From NCBI GenBank assembly GCA_003255025.1, contig QANY01005532.1, positions 422,213-486,212 of the forward strand: DNA of 64,000 nucleotides, given 5' to 3'. Below, in pieces: positions 1-11,252 of the stretch. This DNA comes from Datisca glomerata (Eukaryota; Streptophyta; Magnoliopsida; Cucurbitales; Datiscaceae). The notes under the pieces are model-generated. The model was not told the DNA's origin. It searched no databases and worked only from the letters and a program-made list of their open reading frames with translations. Numbering within the stretch: position 1 is the first letter of the stretch; each line of letters opens with the position of its first letter. Position numbers and translations under genes: made by a program.

Positions 1-252
1 TCCCTAAATAAATTGAGCTCTAATAAAGACAAATAAAATAAGTAAGCTTCTAATAAAAATTATACGAAAGTAAATATCTTTATTATCATCTTCATGCTTT
101 GTGAGCTCCTAATGAAAATAAATATTTTCATGATCTTCAATCTACATGTTTTTGGTAATTTTCTAATAGACACTATAAATTTAATGAAATTTATTAGTAA
201 CTTTAATGTTTTATTATCATAAAAATTATATCATAGAGATATAGGGCTAACA
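1..252 (-). repeat. 3' LTR of copia A (cut by window start)
   Basis: In element orientation the LTR begins TGTTAG at position 252, directly after a purine tract. Its visible part matches the far end of the LTR at 7500-7748, including the shared stretches around AAATATCTTTA and CTCCTAATGAAAATAAATAT. The rest lies outside the window. Confidence 0.85.
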
Positions 253-266
253 ATCTACCCTTTTTT
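253..266 (-). other. Polypurine tract of copia A
   Basis: On the minus strand the sequence just before the LTR start is ATAAAAAAGGGTAGAT followed by TGTTAG, a typical plus-strand priming tract for copia elements. Confidence 0.75.
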
Positions 267-365
267 ATGATGGCAAACCATTGAGACAAAAATAATATTT
301 AATCAACTAAATTTAATTTAGGCCCCCTGAATATACGCTTACCCATCACGATCAAAACATAGTTC

Positions 366-1169
366 TTAAGCATATTTTATTTTCTTCCCCTTTGTAAAAC
401 CTTTTCCGTTCTAAACTAGTTTCCAAAACTTTGAAAATATTTTTAAAGTTTCATCCTTATTTTTTTAGAAATAAAATCCAGGTATATCTTGAATTCCATA
501 AATTATGACAAATGCACAATGTTTACCCCAAGACTTATGAATTTTCAAAGGCCAAATTGGTTCATGTGTAGTAATTTCAATGGTCTAGTGGTTGACTCTA
601 TATATTTTTAGTTGAAAAAGTTCTTAACTTTCTAACTCATCTTGCATGCATCATAAATTTTATCTTTCACAAACTTTATTTTTGGAAGATATTTTACTAA
701 ATCATTTTATGATAATTTTGAACATCAATCCATGCTAGCATGCCCAAGTCTTCTATTCCATAATCAGCTATTATTATCGAAAATAAGAAAATATTTTTCA
801 TTATGATTTTGGAAATCACTAAGATTAATATTGTTGACATTTTGGTCCATTTGTCCAACAAATAAAACTTTGTTGCACACTTTATCTATAATTAGGCAAG
901 AATCTTTTTCAAAAATTACTCTATAGTTTTTATAAAAAAAGTTGATTTATGCTAAGTAAATTATACTTTAGACCATGTAAAAGTAAAATTTTATCTATAG
1001 CATGGGAGGAGTCATTACTTACAGAGCCAATACCAATGATTTTACCCTTCTTGTCATCTCCAAATGTGACATGTCCTTTCATTCGACAAATTTGAGTGAG
1101 TTTTGATTCATCACCGGTCATATATCTCAAGTATCCATTATTAGGATATCGTTTAACTTTCTTCTTCAA
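366..1169 (-). pseudogene. Copia A protease / pre-integrase / integrase remnant
   Basis: From 1169 downward, the frame holds GHVTFGDDKKGKIIGIG and LKYNLLSINQL, the usual link from protease to pre-integrase. The catalytic Asp-Ser-Gly of the protease should lie just before MTGD; instead GYLRYMTGD runs straight through, so about five codons including the active site are deleted. Further down, with in-frame stops, come the zinc-binding segment (LWNRRLGHASM, then KFVKDKIYDACKM) and the start of the integrase core (STTRPLKLLHM, then KDETLKIFSKF). The coding match stops near 366. Integrase inserts element cDNA into the genome; this copy is clearly dead. Confidence 0.8.
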
Positions 1170-1401
1170 TGATACCTATAACAGAAAAGTTTAAAAGTTG
1201 ATTTTCGGTACCCAAACTTTTTGGGTCCTTGAGGTTTAGTATTGTAGAAAGTCCATTCATTTCTTTCATGGAAAATAGTTTTCTTTTAATGAAAGTATGA
1301 ATAACTTTTGTGACCTTTCACCCCACAATATTGATAAATAATAGGAGGATATTATGTTCGTTTTACACAAATATTTTTGTGATATTTTTTCTTTAAAAAG
1401 T

Positions 1402-2474
1402 TTATATCCTTAATCCCTTGTTATCGAAAACATTCATTTGATTACCAATAAGTTTGTCAAGATTGTTTCTTTCATTTATAAAAATGGTTGAATTTAAATA
1501 TTTATCCCTCTTTTGGATTTGAACATGGTCTCGATGCAAAACATTTAAGGTTGCTTTGATTTTTGAATTCTCAATTTTCAAAAACTCATTTTCTTCTTGA
1601 ACTTTTGAAAACCCATTTTTCGTAATTTTGTTCTTTAAGCGCAGTTTTTCAAATTCACTATAAAGCTCTCCAAGGGAATTTTCAAATTCTTCGTAACTAG
1701 GTTTATTATTTAAAGTTAATTTGGAAGAACTTACCTCATCTTCTAGTGCTAAAAAACACATGTTTGCAACTTCTTCTTCTTCACTAAGTCGCTCTCATCG
1801 CTCTCATCCAAAGTTTTCTTGAATGCTCTTCTTTTAAACTTTTTTGGCGCACTACTTAGATTCAGACAATCGGCTTTGATATGTCCGAGATTTTTGCATT
1901 CATATCTCGTGAATGTGTCTCGAGGTACCTTCTTGTCATTTTTTCTTAGAGCATTTTCCCTTCTATTTAGAAATTTCTTGAATTGTCTAATGAGTAGGGC
2001 TTTGTCGTCTTCCTCATCATAGTCATCCTTCCCATTATCAGATTGTTCAAGTTTTTCTTTTAGGGAAATTCCCTTCTTCTTTGGTGTATATTCTTCATCA
2101 TTTTCATTTAACCTCATTTCATGCATCACCAATGAGCCAATAAGTTCTTCAAGGGGAAGTGTGTTGAGATATTTGGCTTCTTGGGTGCCGGTCGTCTTGG
2201 CCTCCCAATTCTTTGGTAGACACCTAAGAATTTTTCTCACCATTTCAACATTAGAATAAGTCTTACCAAGTGATTTCACACTATTAATAATATCAGTGAA
2301 ACGAGTAAACGTATCACGCACATATTCATCATACTTCATTTTAAATAATTTACAACTATGAACAAGCATACTAATTTTAAATTTTCTAACATGTGCCATA
2401 TAGATTTAGCATATTCACATGTAAAAGGTCTATTATATTCATTTTTATCAAGAACACAAAATAAGACATTCATA
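1402..2474 (-). pseudogene. Copia A gag, central and C-terminal part
   Basis: The open stretch 2399-1749 contains the gag core (KISMLVHSCKLFKMK, then TDIINSVKSLGKTYSN and LRCLPKNWEAK) and a zinc knuckle near 1864-1909. The knuckle reads RYECKNLGHIKADC, so the first Cys of the CX2CX4HX4C pattern is Arg. A further frame, 2474 down to about 2410, continues gag directly from the CACTA junction; a small deletion and frameshift near 2400 separate it from the main frame. The 1761-1402 frame is the Glu/Lys-rich linker between gag and protease. Gag packages element RNA; this copy is interrupted by a transposon. Confidence 0.82.
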
Positions 2475-2491
2475 CACTAGCACAAAAGGTA

Positions 2492-2775
2492 GTTAGATGA
2501 CAGGTAAAATCTGTCATTATAACTCTATATTTATGGCTGGTCGACTGTCATTTATTAGGCTGTCATCTTTAGTCATTTAAAAAACAAACTGTCATTATAA
2601 GGGGGTATAATGACGGAGAATTCCCATCATCGTAGGTACCACGTAAAGTAGATAGATGACGCGGAATCTCTGTCATCTTAGCCGCCGCAAAAAGCATATA
2701 GATGACGGGGATTCCTCGTCATCTTAGCTGCCGCTAAAAGAACATAGATGACGGGGATCCCCGTCATCTAAAGTT
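2492..2775. repeat. Left subterminal palindromes of CACTA-1
   Basis: Four short inverted repeats of the type GATGACnnnn...GTCATC lie at about 2494-2525, 2655-2682, 2700-2728 and 2745-2771; the last is near perfect (GATGACGGGGATCCCCGTCATC is split around its centre). In CACTA elements such subterminal motifs are binding sites for the element's TNPA-type protein. Confidence 0.7.
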
Positions 2776-3167
2776 CAAGAAAAGAAAAAAATAAAATATT
2801 TTTTAATTAAATTTTTATAGCTATATTTTTTCTATTATAAAATATTTATGTTTTTAGTAGAAGATAAAATATTGAATGTTAATAAGTATAGTGCAATATT
2901 CACACTTATTTTCAATATGTAACAAATCTCTTATATGTTGCTCAATTTTATTATTCAATTATGTACAAAAGCATGACAATATTATGTATACTAAACATAT
3001 TTTAATGTCTCTGCTTTATTTATTTTCCTCGAAAGATTTTAGTCTATGTTAAAGCAGCTATGAGTTAAAAAAAAAGCAGCTGTACATGTTCACAACCCAT
3101 ATAACCAGCTAAAATTAACCTTAATGTCAAATATATACTGAATACATAGAAAAGTAAAAATTATCAC

Positions 3168-4446
3168 CTATGGCTACTCGTCAGCATGTCTTTGAGATGG
3201 TCATGGTGTTCCATGTGCTTGTTAGCATATACATTTATTGCAACTCCCATCACCTAGAAAATCCAATAATAGGTACCATTAATAAAGAAAGTGTGGATGT
3301 TTAGTGAGTTTAAGGGTATTTTCACTAGATATAGTTACCAGAATAATTATCACACTAAACAAAACAAAAATAGAGTATATGATGAAATATCTTATCTTAT
3401 TAAGTAAATTAGACTCTTAATTATCAAAATGCATAAGTTAAAATACATCAATTGTTTTTAGTTTAATAAAGTTAACTCACACAAACTCTGCATCCACACA
3501 ATGTATAAGATTATATTGACAAGTGCACGACCTCCAACCTCAATTCATCATTTTCATGATGACAACTTGATATTTCTAAAGAATTCTGTTAATTTCCCAC
3601 CCTTTTTTCTCTCCGCAAGAGATGCAGCAACACCAATATATATATCAACAGCTGGAGATGCAAAACATAATATTATAGCAGTTGTTAGAAATACCCCTTT
3701 GTACACTTTAACAAAAAAATACCGCTTTGTATAAAAGTAGTGCAATGCAATGATAACTTGGAAGATCAAATTGATAGATAACTTGGAAGGCCAAATCAAA
3801 GTTCTTCTCTACAAGACTCTCTGCTATTTTACATCTCCTACAAAAAATTGTTTGCGACAAATAAATCTCCTTTATCTTTATCTCCAGATCCATATGGCTT
3901 GGGAGGAAAAATGAAAAGAGGAAAAAGGGAGAAAGCATATCAATTTCACGAGAAATGAAATTCAGAAGAAAAGGCATAAGCTTTGTGTAGATCAAGATCT
4001 TTTCATTCAGGATCATGAGTCTAATGTCTTTTTGTGTCCCTATCAAGTACCAATGTTATACTAATAGAAGAATAACCAGTTCAATCTGTCTTATTTTAAT
4101 TACTTGCAGTCTATTCTTTGAAACTATTAATGAAGACCTTCCAGACACGTTAATGATATGTAAGACATAAATTGTGGTGGGGTGGGGGTGAGGGATGGGT
4201 TATGAGACTATGATATAATTAATTGTATACTTGAACAATACACAAGCTATTCCAATGAGTATCCTTGATAACCTTGTAAATTGATGGATTCTACAATATC
4301 TAGAAAAAAAATAAGGGAGTGAACATATATATTTAAACAAATCATGGTAGAAGATGACACATACCTGAATGTTTCAGGGTCATTTAGATTTCCAAAAAGT
4401 GAATGCTTCCATTGTGGTCCCTCTAAATTGTTGAAGGATTTCACAA
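3168..4446 (-). pseudogene. Captured host gene fragment, four exons of a ZFYVE26/spastizin-like gene
   Basis: Four short exons with plant-type splice sites lie in order on the minus strand. Exon A (4446-4365) encodes KSFNNLEGPQWKHSLFGN and ends TTCAG|GTATGT. Exon B (3837-3759) follows TTTTTTGTAG and encodes CKIAESLVEKNFDLAFQVIY. Exon C (3651-3566) follows CTCCAG and encodes AVDIYIGVAASLAERKKGGK, then LTEFFRNIK. Exon D (3253-3168) follows TTTTCTAG, encodes GVAINVYANKHMEHHDHLKD and ends AG|GTGATA. A and B join in phase (R|RC). From memory these resemble the conserved C-terminal end of the large plant zinc-finger FYVE domain protein related to ZFYVE26; the final exon of that gene was not found. 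The name is moderately sure; that this is a captured, spliced-gene fragment is surer. It is too short and damaged to encode the protein. Confidence 0.68.
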
Positions 4447-5462
4447 CTTCCATATAAGCATATAAGTACAAGCAAGACGCTAATTAATAATTATTTAAAG
4501 TGAAGACAGAATATACTCTGAATGCACGATATTGGATCTCTCCATCCAGTTTAAAGAAGTTCCCAAACTACTATTTCGTTGACCGTTATACCAAACAAAT
4601 TTTGCACAACAAACTAGAAAGACCTCTGAAGTCAAATGAAGTAGCATTTTGCTCGGCAGTGTCAATATTGATTGAGAAAGTCATCTACTTTAGCCATGGA
4701 ATCCGAGATGGTAATAAATCTAGGTGGTAATTTGTCAATGTGGAAACTGAATGAAACATAGGTAGAGCCCATCCCTCAGTCAAAGGGAACAAGCATATAC
4801 ACGGTAGTCTAATAAACATGCTTGAACACGGTTAACTAATATCAAGTCAAAAGTAAGCCAAAAAAGAAAAGAAAGGTACAAACGTTTATATTAACAACCA
4901 CTCCAATACAGAACAAGAGAAGTGCTCTTTAAGGCATAGAGTGGGTCAACCATGTAGTACTTATAACACATGGAGCAATAAAAAATTTCTCAGATAGTGA
5001 GATATCTAGTTAACAACAACATTATTTGCATTCTTTTATTTTTTTTATAGAAAAATTGAAAAGTCATTGATAAAAAAAGAACACAAACAAAAGGATGAAA
5101 AAAAAACTATAAACAGAAGGATGTGAAAACAAGAACTCCTCACAAACCAAAAAGAAACAAAACCATTACAAATCAAAGTTATACTAGTTGTGCATAATAA
5201 AAAATAAAGTAACATTATTTCCTTTTTTTAATTATTATATTAACATTCATGAAAGAAAATGACTTATAAAGATGGGAAAGAAGTTAGCTTAAATATTAGT
5301 ATCATTAACCATCATTTCTATGTTTATCACGCAAATATTTTCTGAAAACAACAAAGAAATCATCATATTATTTTGTGAAAACAACAAAGAAATCTTCTTA
5401 GAGGCACTTTTTCCTCCAATGCACTTTGTCACAAGTTTAGTAGAATCTATACAACTAGCATA

Positions 5463-6075
5463 GCTATGATTGAGGGTGGTTCACCTCATGACAAAGCACG
5501 ATGAAGCTCAGGGCTGAGCTCATGTGGTCCGCTCCACATGTAGAATTGCCTTCGATAAATCCAAACTAGATTAATATGCGCATACGTGCAAGAAGATGAT
5601 AACAGTTAAAAAAATCTTAAAATAAAATTTAGGGCATGGATGATACCTGACAGAGAAGGAAAGAACCACATAGGGGAAGGAAAGCTTCGAGAGCGACGCA
5701 GGGATGAAGATCTGAGGTTCGAGTGTGTATGGACGTAGATCTAAGAGGATGCAGATCTGAGCTTCGAGTGAGCAGGACTATCATTGCTATGGTTGAGAGT
5801 GGTCCACCTCAGACAAAGCATGATGAAGCTCAGGGATGAGCTCACGTGGTCCGCGCCACATGTAGAATCTCCTTCGACAAATCCAAACTGGATTAATATA
5901 CACATAAGTGCAAGAAGATGATAACAGTTAAAAAAACTTCTTAAAATGAAATTTAGTGCATGGATGATACTTGACAGAGAATGAGAGAACCGCATAGGGA
6001 AAGGAAAGCTTCGGGAGTGATGCAGGGATGATGATCTGAGCTTCGAGTGTGCAGGGACGTAGATCTAAGCTTCGA
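5463..6075. repeat. Imperfect tandem duplication, ~322-bp period, in CACTA-1
   Basis: The block starting GATGAAGCTCAGGG at 5500 recurs at 5822, and the tail ...CGAGTGT..GGACGTAGATCT at 5717 recurs at 6040. The two copies have similar length and roughly 85-90 percent identity by eye. A third short piece of the tail lies near 5752. This is the inner side of the right subterminal region; no coding signal is visible. Confidence 0.8.
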
Positions 6076-6284
6076 GTGTGAAGTTGCGTAGCGCGCGGTT
6101 GGGAAGAGGGAGCTTTAATTGCTAGTCGCCGCTACTGTCAAAAGAGAAGGAAAAAATAACACAGTAAAAGTAAAGTTAAGGTTGGATTGATTATATATGA
6201 TGATATTTTTGTAAATAAAATGAAAATTGAGATATGTGGTAATTTTTTTACACCATATAACAATGCCTGTTTTTTTTGCACCGT

Positions 6285-6375
6285 CATAATGAGAAGTTAT
6301 ATGACAGCTTAAAAATTAGCTGTCATAGTAGAGAACACATTGATGACAGCTAATTTTTGAGCTATCATCAATGCC
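6285..6375. repeat. Right subterminal palindromes of CACTA-1
   Basis: The motif TGACAGCT..AATTTTT occurs in both orientations (around 6303, 6325 and 6344-6370), forming inverted repeats that mirror the TGACAG motifs of the left end. Confidence 0.65.
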
Positions 6376-6474
6376 CGAATTATCCCACCTTAACTATTTT
6401 CCATTGACATATTTTAGATAGCTATGATTGTATCATAGATGTGGCTGTTATCTAAAACTAAAATTATAGTAGTG

Positions 6475-6713
6475 ATAGTCTTAGCATTTAAAAAAATTAT
6501 TTTATCACCATCATTCCATTCACTACTTGATTTGGCAATATTTCTACCATCCACAGTTTTGAATGAAACACGAGCACCATTTTCAACATCATCCCATAAC
6601 CATTGAATATAAATCCTTATTTTCGCTTTCCAATAAGTATAATCATTACCATTAAAAAACGGAGGACTAGTAGTAGATTGACATTCAATAAAAGAACGAA
6701 TCTTGGATGCCAT
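6475..6713 (-). pseudogene. Copia A gag, N-terminal part
   Basis: Translation from the ATG at 6713 gives MASKIRSFIECQSTTSPPFF and then NGNDYTYWKAKIRIYIQ, the usual N-terminus of plant copia gag. It runs open up to the CACTA junction at 6475, after which the reading frame enters transposon sequence and stops. The remainder of gag resumes at 2474. The start lies about 40 bases downstream (in element orientation) of the primer binding site, as expected. Confidence 0.85.
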
Positions 6714-6749
6714 AATTCAGGACGATTAAATATTTTGTATAGAGTATCA

Positions 6750-6766
6750 AGCTTTAATACCAATTA
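6750..6766 (-). other. Primer binding site of copia A
   Basis: The minus strand reads TTGGTATTAAAGC just inside the LTR. This resembles the initiator tRNA-Met complement TGGTATCAGAGC used by plant copia elements, with two changes. Confidence 0.65.
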
Positions 6767-6777
6767 TAGGATCGATA

Positions 6778-7748
6778 TGACAACCCAAGAGAGGTAAATG
6801 GGGTGATCGTATTCGAATTAAAAACTTTTCAAACTCAAGTGGAAAATGAATGTAGAAGAATGAACTTAAAAATTTCATGAGGTTAACGCTTGAAAAGATT
6901 TTTAATCCTACAATCTTCTTAAGGGTGAAGACCAAATCTTACAAATCCAATTGACTTATGGGTGCCAACTAAACCTCATAAGACTATTATTTTGAGATTA
7001 AGTGATCTCTTACACTAACTCTCTCAAAAGAATACAATCTTCAATCTAAGCTCACAAATAAAATTATTTTGCTCACATAAAATATTTGCAAGTATAAAAC
7101 TCAAAACATTAAGAGAAATTCTGAAGAGTATTTGAAGAGTTGTACAAGTAAGTTCCTTGTCTATGAATTATGTTTTGTGAAGAGAAATGAGGCGTGTTCA
7201 TGGAGGAGATGGAGGTTAGGATTTTGAAGGAAAAACTTCAATTTTTGAATTTAAAAACAAGAAATGACACTCCATCCTTAATAAGTAGAGAAAAAATCCT
7301 TGACTAAATAGGTTCACAATATGGCCAAAAACTATTTGGCTAAATTTCATCTCTCTTTGTCTACTTGAAATTGAAACTTACTTTATCTGTGATTTGTTAT
7401 TATCTCCATTGCATGTACTTTGTCTACTGTGCAAGAGAGGATATGATTTTTAGTGTGAGACTTTTTATGGAAGGAGTGTTAATTTTAGAATAGGTATTCT
7501 TAAAAAAAGTGAGCATTAATAAAGGCAAATAAAGTGAGTAAACTCCTAATAAAATTTTTATGAAAGTAAATATCTTTAGTATCTTCATGTTTTATGAGCT
7601 CCTAATGAAAATAAATATTTTCATAATCTTGAATCTACATGCTTTATGAGAATTTGTCAATATCATCTACAATTTTGATTAAATTTATTAATAATTTTAA
7701 TATTTTATTATCATAAAAAACTATCTCATAGAGAATAAGAATTGTACA
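6778..7748 (-). repeat. 5' LTR of copia A
   Basis: About 970 bp between the primer binding site and the point where similarity to the 1-252 LTR ends. The outer boundary (7748, minus-strand TGTAC) is inferred from alignment to the 3' LTR start; the inner boundary is uncertain by about 15 bp. Confidence 0.75.
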
Positions 7749-10402
7749 AATTTACTGACCAAATGCATTGTACCTCAAGTAAGACTATTTTTTTACTCAC
7801 AGAAAAATCTCTTGTTGGTTGAAAACAATTCGAAACCCACAATAAATTAATCTAGTTAGTAACGACGGTGTTCCCTTTCCTTGCCAACAAGGGTTTAACT
7901 CCAGTGAGAAGCACTATAAGAGTTTAATAACCCTTAATTGTACCAAGCCGATATGGGGGAGTGTTATTACAAGATTAAACAGGGAGGGATTAGTCGAGAT
8001 ATGCTTAATCTAGTTCGAACACCCTGACCGTTAAATAAAAAAAATAATTTTGAAAACTTTAAAATTCAGAGGGGGTTCAAGAGTGCTGTCTCTTTCTCGG
8101 GGTTTCATGAGCTCTCTCTCTTTATTGCCCTCTCTCTAGAATTCCCTCTCTCCCTCCCTTTCACCCCTTCCCTCTTTCCCTCCTCTCCCTTGCTTTTTCT
8201 TCCTTTTTTTCTTGTTGTGAGTGATTTTCTCACCCTTATTGTGGATGGTTTAGTTTTCCACCCTTGTTTTAGAAGCTTCATCTTTTTAGTTGTGTTTTCT
8301 TTTATTGTTTATGGTCTTTTCGGGTCCAATCTTATTTTATACCATGTTATTCATCATTGTTCCGTGTTCTGGTTCTAATGTTCATTTCTTAGTAGTGTCA
8401 GCTTAGATCTAGATATGACAATCTAAAGTTGAAGACAGAAAGGAGATGATCAACAACTTTGTTTTTGAACAAGTTGCAAAAGAAATCATGTTTGAGCACA
8501 CAAACGTCAGACAACGAGATTCTTAATTGATGAAGAAGAAAATAGGAAACACAGTTGGCAGTAGGCGAGGAGAAACGAGGCTCAAGGAAAATGGAGAAAC
8601 TAAGGTGTCTTTAGTCGAGACTATTGGCTATAATCTCTCTGTGGATCTAAGTTGGTGATATAGTTGTTTTCTTCTAATGGGACGTTTGGTTCAAGCATTC
8701 TAAGATTACAAGTATGAATGTGATTAATATGTATGTGAGTTTTGAGAACTGCATTAGAGAAAATATATGATCAATATGTTGTGTAATGTATTGGCATCTT
8801 GTCTAGATCAAGAATGCATGAATACTGTAATTGGTTTGTAAAAACTTTTTAATGAAAGGATGTGTAGGAAATGAAATTTTTACATTTTATCTTTCAAATA
8901 TAATAGCTAAAAAAATTAAGTTAAAACATCATTATAAAAATTATAGGAAGGCTTAATACTTATTAACAAAAAAGAATATGTTAAAACGATTCTATTCTAA
9001 AAAAATTAGATATAAAAAATCAGATTTATGAAAAGAAACCTAAAACCCATTGAGAATTGGGCCAAAAAAGCTCATTAAATTTGGGTTAAAAAAGTGTCAA
9101 GCCCAACAAAATAGGATGAGAAAGAGAAGGTTTGTCAAAACCCATTAAAACCTAGAGTAAAAATACAGGAAAAAACTCACCCCTCACTGCACAATCCCCC
9201 ATCGAAACATTATTTTGCAAACATATACAGTTGGTTGATTGCAAGAGGACATAAAAGCCAATTATGTAAGAAAATTACTCCTAATGAAAAGGCAAGTGAG
9301 GGATATGACGTACAAAAAGTCCCTAACCACCCATGTTGTCCATGGATCCCATTCTGAATAATCCACTTTTTGTGGGATTATTGTCGATGTAATCAAAAAG
9401 CTAATTTTTCAGGAATTTTAGACTAAACTTCTAATAAACTTTGATTTTTGACTACTCAGCACCAACTCCTTGATATATTTTTTGACACCACTCTAAAAGA
9501 GCTAGAATTCTAGCATTGTGTCAGGACCTACAGGTCAAGATACAATCTCAGATAGACAATTTCTGAGGGTACAGCCTGTCTTATACCTCCTGGAAAGGAA
9601 TGCTCCTTTAAAGACCTTTAAACAATCATTAATAATCTAAAGTATTCCCATTGATCTGACCTTCTTACCCATATATACTCAGAACCAAACAACTCCTTAG
9701 TGATTGTTGTAGTTCGTCTTATCTCCTTTTGTATTGGTACATGATGTTGCTAGATCTTGTATATTTCGTGTATCAAAATGAAATATCTTTGTTTGAGAAC
9801 AAAAAGAAAGACTATGTTTTGTTTTGTTATCATGATCGTATAACTTTATCAAACACATATTAAAATAAGTTGTATATAAGGTCAAGAATTACTCGCATTT
9901 TTCAAGTAAAAATATATTCGTCAGAAATGAAATCAGAATGACAACCAACTTGATTGATATTTCAATTCTACGTTATAACTAAAGTTTCCTGAAATATTTG
10001 GATTGATGACGAACATAATTGTTACCTGAGACTATGTTTTAATATTTAAAATTAAGATAGAAGTAAAAAGAAATAAGTTAAACTACATGTCTAATACACA
10101 ATTATGAGTTTTCACTAAACTTTTTAAAATTAATTTAGTTTTTCATCATTTAACTTTATCTCATTCAAGTCCTTGTCATTTATTTTGTAGTGACTTTATG
10201 AGAACGAATGTATTTTAGAAATTGTGACTTGGGACAATAAGTACCTAGTCATTGAGTGATGCATCAAGTCATCATATATATCTCATAAGTAAAGATAACA
10301 AATCAGTCAGGTTGACCCTTATTTACATGACGCGCTCCGTCTGGCCTAGTTTTCTCACCAGTTCAAGCTGAGTCTTGTAAGATCAAATGCTTACAACTAT
10401 AC
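7749..10402. other. Intergenic, no gene recognised
   Basis: AT-rich sequence with no ORF that resembles a known protein. A segment near 7865-8050 ends in an A-rich tail (ATAAAAAAAATAA) and has the look of a dispersed short repeat. 8085-8215 is a strongly pyrimidine-rich (CT) stretch. 9030-9200 has GGGCC/AACCC-type motifs but no coding signal. Confidence 0.5.
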
Positions 10403-10773
10403 TAAACGCTATAGTTGGTAGTTAAGGTATAACTTTATCTTTTATTATGTTTAAACACATATGATAAGGTTTCAACTGCGACTTGATCGTACAAGGCCTC
10501 CGTCATATGACAGGATGTTGGCCCACCATCTAACAATTCGCTCCTTAGAACTTGGACACAAGCATACGTTTTCTAAGAGTCAAACCCCTGACCACCAGGC
10601 TCTTATAAGAATTGAAGAATCAAGCGCATACTGTTGAACTAAAATTTAGAGTTAGTAGTTAAGGCGTAATTTTATTTCTCTTATTTATTTCAAACAACTG
10701 TGCTTAAATTTCGAATGTGACTTGGCCACAAAGCCTCCGCACGTGATAGGATGTTGGTCCACCTGCCAACAAG
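10403..10773. repeat. Two diverged direct copies of a ~135-bp repeat
   Basis: About 10403-10535 and 10633-10773 share the same order of motifs: a TAGTTAAGG start, a pyrimidine-rich middle, GACTTG, AAGCCTCCG or AAGGCCTCCG, ATATGACAGGATGTTGG or GTGATAGGATGTTGG, then a CCACC end. Similarity is roughly 75 percent by eye. No coding content is seen. Confidence 0.6.
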
Positions 10774-10785
10774 TCTGACACGTAA

Positions 10786-11232
10786 ATGGGCCAGTTGAAA
10801 ATGCTTATGGGCCAGTTGAAAATGCTTATGGGCTAGTTGAAAAGGAACCAAATCTGGACCAGACACACCTGTTTACCATCACTATTCATATGGCATTTTT
10901 GTTGCAACATTTCACTTACAAAGTAAATGGTTAGAATTTGATTGAACCATATTGAAGTTCAGCAACTAATTTAATTTAATGAAGAGTTTAGGCACCGTAA
11001 TGAGAAATGAGTACTGATTAGGGGCCAAATGAGTAGTTTTTTCAAGGGTAAAATTTCACTTAAAATATAATTTTAAGAAACCATAAATACAACCACAGAT
11101 CATAGAACGAAAGGTTAGATCTAGACACTAGAAATTTGAATACAAGAACCAAAGACAATTGTAAAGACCTATTGATGTACAAGAAGAAAATATGTATACA
11201 ACAAAAGTATACAAATTAAATAGAGCTCATGG
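10786..11232. repeat. Direct duplication, copy 1
   Basis: About 445 bp that recurs at 12750-13161 in the same orientation, from GGGCCAGTTGAAAATGCTTATGG-type sequence to AAATTAAATAGAGCTCATGG, with point changes and a few small indels. This copy starts with a 21-bp unit (ATGGGCCAGTTGAAAATGCT plus T) in nearly three tandem copies. No protein match is recognised. Confidence 0.85.
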
Positions 11233-11252
11233 AATATAGCTTCCATGTAATG

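Larger units (their letters stand above)
2475..6474. mobile_element. CACTA transposon 1 (4,000 bp, non-autonomous, carries host exons)
   Basis: The element begins CACTAGCACAAAAGG and ends TATAGTAGTG, giving the CACTA...TAGTG ends of the CMC/En-Spm superfamily. It is flanked by a perfect 3-bp target duplication ATA (2472-2474 and 6475-6477). The inverted ends are imperfect beyond CACTA but stay alignable for about 30 bp (AGTTAGATGACA against AGTTTTAGATAACA). Both subterminal regions carry repeated TGACAG/CTGTCA palindromes. I see no TNP2-type transposase, so it must have been moved by another element's enzyme. It sits inside copia A gag; leaving it out brings the two gag halves back into one frame. 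Confidence 0.9.
1..7748 (-). mobile_element. Ty1/copia retrotransposon relic A, nested
   Basis: A minus-strand copia element whose 3' end runs off the window start. Reading from high to low coordinates, the order is 5' LTR, primer binding site, gag, zinc knuckle, protease/pre-integrase, part of the integrase core, polypurine tract, 3' LTR. The two LTRs are recognisably the same sequence (1-252 against the 7500-7748 end). Reverse transcriptase and RNase H are missing: only about 100 bp separate the last integrase codons (~366) from the polypurine tract. A CACTA element sits inside gag. The element cannot code for its own movement. Confidence 0.88.

Noticed and set aside
7865..8050. tRNA-derived SINE
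   Set aside because: There is an A-rich tail and a GTTCGAA-like motif, but no convincing A and B boxes at the right spacing and no target duplication.
8190..8378. 62-residue hydrophobic ORF
   Set aside because: It follows a CT-rich tract, has no homology that I recognise, and its hydrophobicity follows from T-rich DNA.
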